Shown piece after piece: positions 40,861 to 51,786 of a stretch of DNA of 64,000 nt. The stretch's first letter is position 1. Each line of letters opens with the position of its first letter. Both the position numbers and the translations under genes were made by a program. This DNA is from Rhea pennata (Eukaryota; Chordata; Aves; Rheiformes; Rheidae). The stretch lies in the NCBI RefSeq assembly GCF_028389875.1, contig NC_084673.1, positions 16,281,501 to 16,345,500 on the forward strand, in the 5' to 3' direction. Below the pieces are notes generated by a model. It did not search any database. It was not told the DNA's origin and was given only the letters and a program-made list of their open reading frames with translations.

Positions 40861-43800
40861 GTGAGGGGCGCGGGGGGGCGCCGGGGCCGGCGCGGCCCCG
40901 CTCCGCTCCGCTCCGCGGTAACTCCCCGCTTCTCTCCCCTCAGGCGAGGAGCGCGCGGCGCCGCCGCGGCCCGGCCGAGCGCGCGCGCCCGCGGAGGAGC
41001 CGCTGGCGGCGGGGCGGGGGGGGCGCCCGCCCGGCGCGGCGGCGGCGGGCGGCGGCGAGGCGCCCGGCCCGCTGAAGAGGAAGCAGCGGCGGTACCGCAC
41101 CACGTTCAGCACCTTCCAGCTGGAGGAGCTGGAGCGCGCCTTCCGCAAGTCCCACTACCCCGACGTGTTCACCAGGTAGCGGCGCGGCGCCGTCCGCCGG
41201 CGGGAGGGGGCGTCCTGCCCGCGCGGAGCGGCGCGGAGCGGGGCCGGGGCGCGGGCGGGCGGGCGGAGGGCCGCGGGCGCCCCGCGCTAACGGTGTGCTG
41301 CCCCGCAGGGAGGAGCTCGCCCTGCGCCTGGACCTCACGGAAGCCCGCGTGCAGGTGAGCGAGGGGCGGCCGCGACCGTTGGGGCGGCCGCGACCGTTGG
41401 GGCGGCCGCGACCGTTGGGGCGGCCGCGACCGTTGGGGCGGCCGCGACCGTTGGGGCGCGCGGGCGCCGAGAGCCGTTAAGGGCGAGGGCCCCGCCTCCC
41501 CCTGGCGGGCGGGGAGGCCGGGGGCGCCGGGCGAGGCGGCCGCTTCAAACCCCAGAAGGCTTGGAAGGAGCTGTTAAAAATAACGCTCTGTTCCCGCCTC
41601 CTCGGCCGGGCGGTGCAGTAACGCAGGATGGGGGAAGGAAGCAAGTGCGGAGCGTGGTGGGTTCTGTCAGTTTTAGCTACTACTGCAACTTGATTTTAGA
41701 GGAAGGAGAAACTGGCAGGTTACCTGTCCTAACTTAAGTCAAAAAACATCTACACTTCAAAATGAATGGTTAAAAAAACAAGAGTAATTTGACACTCAAG
41801 ATGACAGTAAGAAACTGTCCAAGGGAACCTTACGGTTTAGCTGAGCTGTAGTAGCAGCAGCCCCTGCAGAGCACAAGGCATACGGATACAGAGACGATCC
41901 AACTCGTCTAACAGTCCGCAGTTCTCTTAACAGCGGAGTTAAACTAAGAACAGCCCTGGTAGCTTGTCCTGACTCTTAACATCCATAGTTAACCTCTTAA
42001 AAAGTAGTTTATCTCTTGTATAAAGTAAAAGTTCTTTTTAATAGAAAAGATTAGCTCTTTGTTTTTTTTTTTTTTTTTTTTTTTTGGTTCTTTTTTTAAA
42101 AAAGTAGCTTCAAACGGCTATGGAGGCTTTCAAAGTTTTGCAAGCGTGACATCCAAATTGTACAAAACTTGGCTTGTACTGGCTGTCAGATGTTGACTGA
42201 ATAACTCTGGGTATTTGCATACTGGTGGAAGTGGGAGAACGGGTGCAGCTGCTCCGCGTGTCGGTCCTGCTTCCTCCGGCACAGCTTTGTGGCCATCAGC
42301 GCCAGCACCCTGTGTGCGTAAGCTGTCGTTACTGCCATCACTGGATCCGTGATGGCTCACACTAGCTGAGGTCCGTAAGGCTGTCAGTTTCTTTACCTTT
42401 CTTGTTTTAACGTGTGCCATCTTCAGAAAAGGTCCTTGTAAGCTGAACATTACTTCCAGTGCTCCGTAATTTACTGATCTGGGTGTAGTCGGATGTACTT
42501 TCATCTGTTTTGTGGACTTGAAGGAAATTATGTGCTCTTCCCTCTCCCTACCCTGAGCAATCACTAAAACTTGTAGCCACTGAAATACCCCAATATCTGC
42601 TAACTATATATTGCATTTGCCATTAGAAAGAACATGCTGAAAAACTTTTAGCTTACCTCTTCACTGTCACTTTCCCCTCATGGGGTACTCGTTCTGTGGC
42701 CTGTGAAGGAATGGTGCAATGGTAGATAGCAAGGAGGAACTCCTTTCCTAATGACAACTACTGGAGGTAATGTTCAGGTCTGATGGAAGTGAAGAGGAAT
42801 CAACATGCTAAATATCAGAGCCTGCGTGTCCCCGGTGGATGTGAGGAACCTCAGAGAGCTGTGCCTTGCTCTTTTAATGCTCCTTGACAGATCTTGCCAA
42901 CAAGGCTTCTGGACAGGAACACCCAGTCAGCACAACATAGGCTTTGGGTGGACGTGCATCTACCAGTTGGCTCTGCCCCGTGCATGTTCTTGTTTTGTGG
43001 TAGATAGACAACTTAGCCCCGGAGGTAAGAGGACACACACAGGGAGGAGATGGCAGCAGCAATCTTCATATCCTTCCTTACTTTGGGAAAAAGGTAGTCT
43101 AAAAGCCTATAAAACCTTTTCATAACTGGAACCCATCTTGGGACTCTCTTCAGTAGTATTTACATCTATTGTTGCCATTCTGTTTCTCATAATTTCCCTC
43201 TAGACCAACGATGTGAATTAAGAAACAGTTATTAAAGGAATGTTCTGTTAATGTGAAGAGTCAAACATTACATGGGTAATTCAGTACCATTAACTGCATC
43301 AGTATCAAAATATCAGCTTAGTCTATTGGAATTAAGTATCCTTGTGATTTTTTTTTCTGATAGTGAACCTGTATTCAGCTGCAGCATAAACATGTAATAC
43401 CCAACAATGATAAGACTCGAATGTGGCTATTACATCAATTAAATAGGATATATTTTTAAAGAAAAAAATAAACAGCAAGAAAGCTACCAAATTTTAGATG
43501 CTCGCTTCTGTTTTCGTTTAAAAAGACTAACATTTCTTTTGTCCAATATGTGCAGTGTTAGTAATTACAAAATAACCTGGATAATATTTAGTGTACAAAT
43601 TAGAGTTTAACATGCTCTTTCCTGTTTAAGCTTTTTTTCCTACTGATACTACACTTACAAAACCTTGAGACTGATATAGTAGTATCTCATATGTTTAGTT
43701 TAGCACTTTAAATGATTCTGAAAATAGACTAAAGGCAACCAAAGCCTTTTATTGAAAGCAAAGGAAAAGTACTTAACAAAAGCTTCAAAATGACTAATCT

Positions 43801-46800
43801 GAATGTTAGTGACTAATATATGCACTAAATTTTGGAAGCTGTTTGTCACGTCAGTGTAAGGGATGAGGTATGTCTGTGTCCCTTTATCACATGTGCTGAT
43901 GAGTTTGTACCAGTAAGGAACTAAAATTTGGCTTTTTTTAAAAACATAATTATTAGATATTTAAACTGATATTTCCCTCCAGTTTGGTAAATACAAAATC
44001 TGAGAGATTACTAAATGAGTTTGGTTGTAAACCTCTGGGTTTTTTTAAAAAAGAAAAGTTATTTTGCAGTCAGTGCAAGTCGAAGTGATCAAAGGGATTC
44101 ACTTTACCATAGAAAATTCAAAAAAAAGCACACATTTCACGTTAAACTTCTTTGTAAATAAAAATTTAATACTTTTGAAGCATCTATTTTGTCCTTTTTA
44201 GGAAAGACTTTACCTACATGGCTATAGTGTAAGAAAGTTCTCTGCCTTTTCTCTATTGGATTTTATTCTAATGGAAAACGCTAACACCTCTGAGTTGGTG
44301 TCTTCTCTTGTGACATCTCTGCTAAGCTCCACCTACAGATACTTGGGATTAATGGTTAACAGTGATTTCAAGTCATGTAATTCCCAGTAACTGAGTTCAT
44401 TTTTTATACCAGACCCCTAGGCATAGATTAATACAGACCTTGTAGTCTTTACTCCTACATAGGCATAGCTGTCCACTGGTTCAGATACTCCTTTGGAAGA
44501 CGTTTGATTCTTTAAATTGCTTGACCAGTGGCCAAAAAGCCAGTCAGAGCACTCAAGAATCCAAGTACAAACTTCTGAACTTTGATGCTCTGACTTTTCT
44601 TCTAAGAGCACCTCCCCTGTACAGTGCAGCAGGCTCTGTGTTATATACACAACACATAATCCAAATCTCTTCTCCAGGGGAACAGCAATTTCCCAGTGTA
44701 AAGACACTAGAACATATGCAATGAAAGGACTGGAGTAAGCAGTACGTCAGCTGGGGCTTGAGCACACCGTAGGAAATGCTTTAAAAGAGTAGATGTCATT
44801 GATAGAGGTAGGAACAATATCAGACTCGGGACAGCAAGACTATGGCACACTATAGCCTTCCAGGTTGGGCTGCTAACACCTTGTTAGTGGACAGGGTAGT
44901 CCTGTCCAAACCACTCCACACTTGGTATTATTTAAGCACCTGAAAGTCAGTCAGTCACAGGAAAGAGTTATGTGGAGTATCTGAGATTAAAGTGAGTATT
45001 GGTAACCCCCAAAACCTGATTTTCAGTCAGCTGTTTCCTAGTCATTAATTGTTACAGATATTATGCAGTAGAAATTTTAAACTCTTGAAGAGCATTTTTT
45101 AACTGAAATAATTGTAGACAAAAAAGTAACTATTAAAAAAAATTCAAGTCTTCCATTTCCAAATAAAAAGGTTTTATCATTATAGATTTCCGCAGAATCT
45201 GACAATTTTAGAAAGACTAATGCCAAAAGAATAATTAATTTGCATCTTCTGTCATTTTGTTGTGACTTAATTTTTGCAATATAATTTTCAGTTATGTTTT
45301 TAGTTTATTATAGTAATGTTTATTATCTTAAGAATCTATATTCTGCGGTAAATGACCCTAAGCTTTAAACTTTTACCTTTGCCCCTAATCAGAGGCAAAT
45401 TTCAAATAGTGAAGACTCTGCATAAGAGAGAAGTTGGCCTTTCTGAGAACTTTGTGCCTTGTGTTACTGCTCTCTAATAACTATTAAATCCCAGTTAGAG
45501 TACTATTCCATTCAAGAGTACCGTTCAAGTACTATACAGCTGACGCTTCGAGCAGCAGCTCATTCCAATAGTAACATGCTAGGCTGCTGAACGAGATGAT
45601 GGGCCACAGCTAATGCCTTTTTTCACATCCAGATTCAGTTCAGAATCCAACTTGAATGGACCCAACTCCCTCTACTACAAAGGTAGCTAGAAGACCTGAA
45701 CAGCTGAGTAAATTTGGATTTTGAACATTCAGCCTTGACGCATCCATTTCTGAGCTGCTTGTTTTTAGGTCTTCTCTCCCATGTGTTTTAGAGCTGATAT
45801 GCTTTACTCTGCTTTTTGCTGCCATCCCGGGTTCTGAAAGATTCTGCTCAGTTAATGATGGAGAACAACAGAATGAAGAATCAGTTTTCTGACCTGTAGA
45901 CTGGATTGACTAAAACCTTTAAAATATGCTTAATGGGCTAAAATAATGACTTGTCAGGCTGAAAGAGGCAATATACTCAATAGTTAACAGCACAAAACCA
46001 ATACTAGCTAAAGCCCCTCTAGGAAGAATCGGATTCCCTGTTCTAATACTACTCACTAGATTTTCTAGTTTAGTACTGGCTTTCAGTGCAATTCGATTGA
46101 TCACTTTCCTATAACCATATGTTGTTTGCATTCATGGTAGATAACAAAAGCTTCTCATTTTATTTTTAACCTCACATATAAAATCGTACTATCCAACTAT
46201 CAAAACAAAAAGCATATACCATATACTTGGCCTAGTTACTGTTACAGTCATGACTAAACTGCTTCCTGAGGCATTTGTACAGAAATAGACACTCTTGAAT
46301 GGCTTTGAAATTTACTGTTCAATACATAGCTTATGAAAGGATAAATGATCTGTTAATAACTAAGTTCTTAAGGGATACGTTAAAATATTACAAAGGCTTT
46401 AAAACTTAAAGGGCCATATTCAAACGGAGCAGCCACAAACGAGTCAAATTTGCAATATATTTATAGTTTTGATTATTTGCTTATAAACCGACTAAGGAAT
46501 TTATGAATGGATCTTTAATATTAAAGTGTTTTTTGGTTAAATGCTTACTACTCTGCTATCGCTAAGACTGCATCCAGTAGCTGGTGTGATAAACTGCAGA
46601 GGGAGTTCAGCTAATGCCTTTATAATTTCTCATTGAAGGTCTGGTTCCAAAACAGAAGGGCAAAGTGGAGGAAGCGTGAAAAAACTGAAATTCTGGGGAC
46701 TGTTCCAGGACTCTCCTTAACACACCCACTTGGTCTATTTTTGGATGTTCCATTGAGTCATTCTCCCCTCCTAGATCACACATGGAGGTCAATGCCTCTT

Positions 46801-48427
46801 TCAACACTGGCTGTGCCATCCATGTCTCCAGCCTTCAGTACTTCAACCCTGGGGACTTTTGGCCTCAGCAGTCTTACCTGGACTTCTCTCTTCAGAAATC
46901 CAATTTTAAGTCCACATTTTGGAAGGTAGTATCAAATATTTTCTTTCCTAAATCTCAAAATTGTTCAAAAATACTGTATTTGTGTTAGTTTGACACTTGC
47001 ATGCATTCTCATTAAATATGCTCCTTTAAAAAAATAAACTTAGCGAAATGGGGTTAGGTCATGCATGGGTTAGCTAGGTTAAGAATATCACGATTTGACT
47101 TTAAGTTATGCTAGTAAAAATGTCATATGTAATTACTACTTGAACAACAGTTATGCTTACTTTTGAAATGTTGGTCTCATTAAACTTGAGTCTTCAGAAC
47201 AGACTGCTGCCATCTAATCTGTAGGCTGCAGCGCCATCCTTATCTTGCAGACTGATGCAGATTGCACACAGTAAAGATGGGAAGGCAGAGAGACATGGCT
47301 TCTAGGTGATTTAGATGGGACTACAGACAGGCCTGGCTTCAGGGTGATTTGCTAGAGTAAAGGTGTTAAACACTTTTCCCAGGAGGTAAGACAAGGAGAC
47401 TGGCTCCATGTGCAAGATTGACAAAGCTTGAGAGAGAGATTTTCCTTATCCTTACTTGCTGCTAAGAGCAGTGCAGCCAGCCTGGTTCCCTCTGCAGGTG
47501 GTATGCTCTCAGCGCTTAGAGCAAACCCAGAGCTACGCTCCATTCCTTTCTCTGTGGTCAGGTACATAGAACACCAGCAATTCATTTCAACTAAAACTGC
47601 TTCCTGGGCTTTCCTGCCCAGCAACCTAAAATTCATCAGCAGATTGCTACTGCTGTTCTAGTGCACTCCATAAAAATAGAGACAAGGATGTACATGTAGT
47701 TTTTTATATGTTAGGATAGCGCTGCTGAATTTATACTCTATATTGTGTGCAGTTCTGCATTAACAGGCAGATCTTTCTGCCACACTGACTTATGTTGCTT
47801 TTCACACAGAATAACTTGTAAAATTGGCTGCACAAACAGCTATAAAAAATTGAGTTTTTGTGATAGTTTACTGTTTTCACAGTACAGACTGATTTACAGT
47901 ATTCAGGATTTGTTGATAGAATTTAGCATTAGGAGTTAAGGAAATGGTTGCTGTTCTAGGTATCTGCATGCCATATCTGATTATCTCCCTTTATTTTAAT
48001 TGAAGGTGACTTTAAGAGCAAAACACTGCACTATGAAAAACTGAAATACAGTCTGGAAACAAAAAATATACATTTAGAAGAAGCTAGAAATTTTAGCAAG
48101 TTCTTTACTAATATTCCTTTAAGTCCTGTGATTTGATTAATAAGTACTTGTTCTCCAAAACAATTTGTAGTTTGGATAATATTGACTTCTTTCAAATACA
48201 GGTTTCTGAATGCTTTAAATCCTCTCATGACAACAGCTTCAGTACTAATGAAAGCTCCTGGACCCCTCTCAGACCCTGCTCTCACTGCCTTCACTGATCC
48301 AGCAGCAGTTGAAAGGAAAACGTCGAGCATTGCAGCACTAAGACTCAAAGCGAAAGAACATTCAGCACAAATCCCTCAATTAAACCTCATCTCTGGCCTT
48401 ACAAACACTAACAAAGAACTTTGTTAG
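40764..48427 (+). CDS. ARX-like: ARX-family (aristaless-related) paired-type homeobox transcription factor, five exons, 295 aa
   Basis: CDS join: 40764-40860, 40944-41175, 41309-41354, 46639-46925, 48202-48427 (888 nt, 295 residues). All junctions are GT-AG with phases 1, 2, 0, 2. Domains: octapeptide at residues 18-25 (YFIDSILG), the Groucho-recruiting eh1-like motif of ARX; homeodomain at about 80-139, with W127, F128, Q129 (position 50), N130 and RRAKWRKRE, so paired-like Q50 class; OAR/aristaless domain at about 260-274 ([13 protein letters not shown]). ARX proteins are nuclear regulators of forebrain, interneuron and endocrine-pancreas development; that role is inferred from the family. 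The homeodomain differs from mammalian ARX at only a few positions, but the protein is about half the length: just 54 residues separate octapeptide and homeodomain, with no long poly-Ala or acidic stretch. It is therefore a paralogue or a shortened ARX rather than a typical ARX. Exons 1-3 are extremely GC-rich; exons 4-5 are not. Confidence 0.95.
40944..41175 (+). CDS. ARX-like: ARX-like exon 2 (Ala/Gly/Pro/Arg linker and first half of homeodomain)
   Basis: The acceptor is CTCAG and the donor AG|GTAGCG (phase 2, splitting R110). The exon encodes an Ala/Gly/Pro/Arg linker (residues 33-76) with one run of four alanines, then homeodomain helices 1 and 2 from [11 protein letters not shown] to HYPDVFTR. 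The equivalent ARX exon carries long poly-alanine and acidic tracts; none is present here. The exon is very GC-rich, so long open frames in the other five frames across it are artefacts. Confidence 0.94.
41309..41354 (+). CDS. ARX-like: ARX-like exon 3 (46 nt, middle of homeodomain)
   Basis: This 46-nt exon encodes [15 protein letters not shown]. The acceptor CCCCGCAG is preceded by a good branch-point sequence (gctaacg). The donor is CAG|GTGAGC (phase 0). The exon size and phase (2 in, 0 out) agree with ARX exon 3 as I remember it, which supports common descent with ARX rather than with other paired-like genes. Confidence 0.94.
41363..41458 (+). repeat. 18-bp GC-rich minisatellite at the start of intron 3, NotI site per unit
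   Basis: There are five exact copies of an 18-bp unit (ggggcggccgcgaccgtt) starting at 41363, 41381, 41399, 41417 and 41435, plus a partial sixth. Each unit contains gcggccgc (NotI). The array begins 8 bp after the exon 3 donor and is a multiple of three, so it stays open in the homeodomain frame and would encode a repeated GRPRPL hexapeptide if the intron were retained. The exact copies suggest a young or homogenised expansion. Confidence 0.95.
42130..42564 (-). other. Unexplained 144-codon minus-strand open frame next to a T24 tract (possible retrocopy)
   Basis: This frame lies inside intron 3, antisense to the homeobox gene. It has richer CpG content and a more protein-like composition ([30 protein letters not shown]) than its flanks. 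About 45 bp past its stop, in minus orientation, comes a run equivalent to A24 (42085-42062), as a processed retrocopy would have. No parent gene was recognised, no clear target-site duplication was found, and there is no AATAAA before the tail. It could equally be a chance frame. Confidence 0.3.
46639..46925 (+). CDS. ARX-like: ARX-like exon 4 (recognition helix and linker)
   Basis: The acceptor is CATTGAAG and the donor AG|GTAGTA (phase 2). The exon opens with homeodomain helix 3 ([15 protein letters not shown]), the DNA-reading helix. A Ser/Thr/Pro/Leu-rich segment follows and ends in [13 protein letters not shown], which matches the ARX segment before its last intron. Codon use here is AT-richer than in exons 1-3. 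Confidence 0.95.
48202..48427 (+). CDS. ARX-like: ARX-like exon 5 (OAR/aristaless domain, stop)
   Basis: The acceptor is AAATACAG. The exon encodes 74 residues and a TAG stop. It includes [20 protein letters not shown], the aristaless/OAR domain found at the C-terminus of ARX, which modulates activity. The last residues are TNTNKELC; a Cys-ending tail after Lys-Glu is also how I remember ARX ending. Confidence 0.95.
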
Positions 48428-49040
48428 GCGCTCTCCCACAGACTACGGCCACAGAGGGGAAAGTGAGTGCTTTCTTCAAACAATAACTCCTGTTAGAGAT
48501 AGGTATCTTAAAGTTGTAGTTCCTCTGTTTTCAGAAATGGACTGAAAGAATCTTACTAAAATAGGTTTCCTTCATTATAATGTGAAATCCTGTAGCCATA
48601 TAGCAAATTGACTTGTCATCATTTCTATAGGCAGTGAATTTCTGACATCACCGAAGTATAAACTGGAACTGTCTCATCTTCATATATCAGGCTAATGGGA
48701 AACTGAGGCTTTGAAATCCCCACAGTCAGTGGATGCTAGTTCAAGGATTCAAAATTCTTTGTAGGAATAACTTCAGTTTTATAAGCAATCCTTAACTCAT
48801 TTTTCAGGAGGAACTCTTAGATGCAGTACTTTAGACATGAAAATTGGTATACAGTATGTTTCAAACTTGGAGGTCATGCTTCATGTTGAAGTAAAAATGC
48901 TAGTGAAATCTTGCATTTTAGACAAACTTAGAAAGAATGAGATGTAGACTATTTTCAGTATAGATTTTTGATTCATAATGAGGTTTGTATGAAGTATCTT
49001 GTTTCAAACTAAAAAATAAACAAATGTTTGCTTTGTGTCC
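48428..49040 (+). other. 3' untranslated region of the ARX-like gene
   Basis: AT-rich sequence follows the TAG stop and has no supported coding frame. It ends near the AATAAA at 49015. The length, about 600 nt, is inferred from that signal. Confidence 0.6.
49015..49020 (+). terminator. Poly(A) signal of the ARX-like gene
   Basis: This is a canonical AATAAA about 590 bp after the stop, followed by a GT-rich stretch (tgtttgctttgtgtcc) suited to cleavage-factor binding. I see no earlier canonical hexamer after the stop. Confidence 0.65.
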
Positions 49041-49404
49041 AGGGTGGCAATGTTTTAATAATTAAAAATAGTTCAACCTTTGTATATGAAAATTGTATCC
49101 TGTGAAAATAGGTTAGTGTGCAGTAAATTGTGTATAGTCCTCTATATGTATATATATTTATCAGTAAATAGCTAAGACCTGGAAATAGAAGTTGCTGAAT
49201 CCTTTTAGCATGATTAGTGGCACATAATACTAGACCAGTAAGTTAACTGATCATTTGTACATTTCCAGATAATTCCTGCCTTGAGTAGATTCAGAATTTA
49301 AGTGAAACTAAATGTAAGGTGTTACATTCTTCTTTGGACTGCTGTTGGAAAGAGTGAAAACTGAGGCCCTAGTGAGCAGAATTCATAAAAACTTTGAACT
49401 CCCT

Positions 49405-49645
49405 TTCTGGCCTCAGACAAGTCATTTTAAAGTTCTTGCTCTACTTCCCCATCTGTGGAATGGTAATGAGAAGAACTGGCCTGCCTATGTGTCTGATCTT
49501 AAGTGAGGGTAAGTATCACTATCCTCATTTTACAGCTCAATTGCCTACCTCACAGGGCTGTTGTGAGGATGGATTAAACAAGCATGACACCGTGCAGGTA
49601 GTAGTTATGAAAATGATAATTGTGTTGTTAGCAATCACAACTGAA
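49405..49645 (+). repeat. MIR SINE remnant (sense), rearranged
   Basis: The 49411-49428 segment (cctcagacaagtcatttt), the cccatctgtggaatgg stretch and 49544-49570 (cctacctcacagggctgttg...) match the MIR core as I remember it. A short reverse-oriented piece (cctcattttacagc, about 49522-49535) sits between them, so this may be two overlapping insertions. It starts about 0.4 kb past the homeobox poly(A) signal. Confidence 0.75.
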
Positions 49646-51756
49646 GGATGAACAGCTTATGACTTTGCCTGAAGATTTACCACATCCCTAGCAGCCCTCT
49701 AAGGAAGCTGTGATTTTGTGGGCTGATGGAACATCACGGAGCTCATCTATTGATGCTGCTGGTCCCTCAAGACTATTCTTATGCACTAAACTCGTACAGA
49801 GGAAGTTTTGTGTATTTTAGAACAAACTTCTCCAGTTTCTCAGTGCTCCCAGCACTTCTAAGACTGCTTTTGAGGCAGATGTTTTCAAGTTTGTTAGAGG
49901 TTTTGAATACAGAACTCCAAGTCTGTAATTGCTGCTTCTATAGATTTCTTGATCTCACTTGTTAACCTAGGTACATGACACAGACAGCAGTTTGCTGGAT
50001 TAGTTAGTCATTCCTCCCAGCTGTTAAACTGCTTTGACTGCTGTTGAGTCATAACCTACTGCATAACCAGAAGTATTTCTGGTTCATAGACATTGATGGT
50101 AATGCAGGTAGAAGGTGGTGGCATTTTACTTTTTGAAAAAGCAACCTTTTAATGCTAGTCCTGCTTTGTGAGTCAGGCAGCAGGAGACTTGTTACCAGAA
50201 GTTAACACACAAAAAAAGCCTGCTGAAGGCAGTTTCAGTACATCGTATGAAATACCAGGTCCTTCACAATCACCAGAAACATCATTGCTAACTCTAGGGA
50301 GACAGAGATTTCACACAAAAGATCAAATCCACAAGCCAAAATTCCTTTGATTTCAGCAGTCACATCAGGGATAACTTGTCCAGTAACAACAAAGTCTTTG
50401 CCACAGCTACAGACACTTGGGAGTTATTTGAGGACATTAACTAATATGTAGAGGCAAACAACTTTGCTCACTTGCACTATAGCTCATGCCAGAGCCAGGA
50501 GCTGCTGCATCTGCCTAGTGCAACACTATCTTAGCATGAGGCCACAGGCTTCACTCAGGGAACCTCTGGGTTAGATAGCCCTGCAGTGGGATTGGCTCCT
50601 AGAAGCACACCGGAGCTGATATCCCCAACCTACCTGGGCCACAAGAGTAGCAACAGTAACATAAGTGTTCACAAAACCAAGCCAGCAATTCACTTTTAAA
50701 TAGGTAGAGTAGAGAGAAAGGAACGATACCACTGTGTTAACTGCGGTTTTATCACTGAAGTAAAACTAAACACACATACCAAGATCTGCCATGAATACAA
50801 GGGAGGGGGGGGTCTCACTTAAACACCTGCCAGATGACTTGGGATTGCTCATCCCAGGTTCCCCTTACAAGAAGGGGCCGTTTTTCCAAGACGCTGTCCT
50901 TTAACTGTGACCACTGCCAAGCACCTGCTTGGCACCACTCCACTGTCATCTCAACCAGTGGTATCTGCTTCTCTTGAAGTTGTCATAGAGGTAGCAATTG
51001 CCTCATTTTTGGTGTATATTCATGCAGGGCTCTAGCTTCAGGCTGCTGGGTCCTTTGATACAAGAAAGTGTTACAAAAATAACTTCATTGCCTACTTTAT
51101 TATATTATGGATTAAATAAGAGCTGCTATTCCCATGACATTTGGGTGGTGGATGGTGTTTGCAATCCTTAGCATCTCCCAGTGGGCGCAAGTAGAGAACA
51201 CAACTTGCTGATGTTTAATCCTGGTTGAGTTTGAAATACAGAGATTTTCTTTAGCCTGATTTCATTTTCTCTGCTTTAATGAGTCATTCCAAGAAATTTC
51301 TATTCCTTCATATGAACTGAAAAGCTAGCTGTGAGAGCTAATGATATTATGAAAACAAATAGGCAGAACAACACTTGAAATCACCTTAGAAATTAAAATG
51401 TGTCTGTAACCAAAATTGTGCCGAGTTCGAACTCACCAACTTTTCATGTTATTACTGTTTTATTTTATTAAGGTATCACATTAAGGTATCACACCAAGGA
51501 AGGAAGGTTTACTTAGTCAAAATGTTCTTGTCTTTTAAATTCAAATAAAGAGGCTTAAATACAAGCTATTATGAGCATAGTTACTAAAATGACAATAAAT
51601 GTTTGGGTGCCTTAGAGCAGCTGATGCAGAGATTCTTATTATCAGTGGATAGATTCTTGTTGGCTTAGGACTTGGACATTTTCTCCTAGCGGAGGTCCCC
51701 TTGCTGGGGAACTGCAAGCACAAATATTTGAGTAGTAAAAAGAAAGCATTTCACAC

Positions 51757-51786
51757 ATGCGCGCACATGCACACACACACACACAC
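51757..51786 (+). repeat. (CA)n-type microsatellite; second copy at 52353-52380
   Basis: Alternating purine-pyrimidine tracts with interspersed gcgc (acatgcgcgcacatgcacac, then (ac)n), repeated in kind at 52353-52380. Both are potential Z-DNA. A G13 run follows at 52695-52707. Confidence 0.85.

Larger units (their letters stand above)
40260..41560. promoter_or_regulatory. CpG island over the ARX-like promoter and exons 1-3
   Basis: The stretch is dense in CpG and much more GC-rich than its flanks, which is typical of developmental transcription-factor promoters. It covers the promoter, exons 1-3, introns 1-2 and the minisatellite at the start of intron 3. It explains the many long open frames in all six frames here, which I leave out. 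Confidence 0.85.
41355..46638 (+). other. Intron 3 of the ARX-like gene
   Basis: This 5.3-kb intron separates homeodomain helix 2 from helix 3. It contains the 18-bp minisatellite, a T24 tract (42062-42085) and an unexplained minus-strand open frame (42130-42564). The 43.2-43.7 kb part is AT-rich with many TAAT cores and could hold regulatory sequence. I see no further exon in it. Confidence 0.8.

Noticed and set aside
40226..41148. Many long open frames on both strands (up to 165 codons)
   Set aside because: They overlap the CpG island, where stop codons are rare. Only the spliced frame with octapeptide and homeodomain makes sense.
51421..51440. tRNA B-box-like gagttcgaactc
   Set aside because: It is a simple palindrome; no A-box, anticodon arm or acceptor stem can be folded on either strand.
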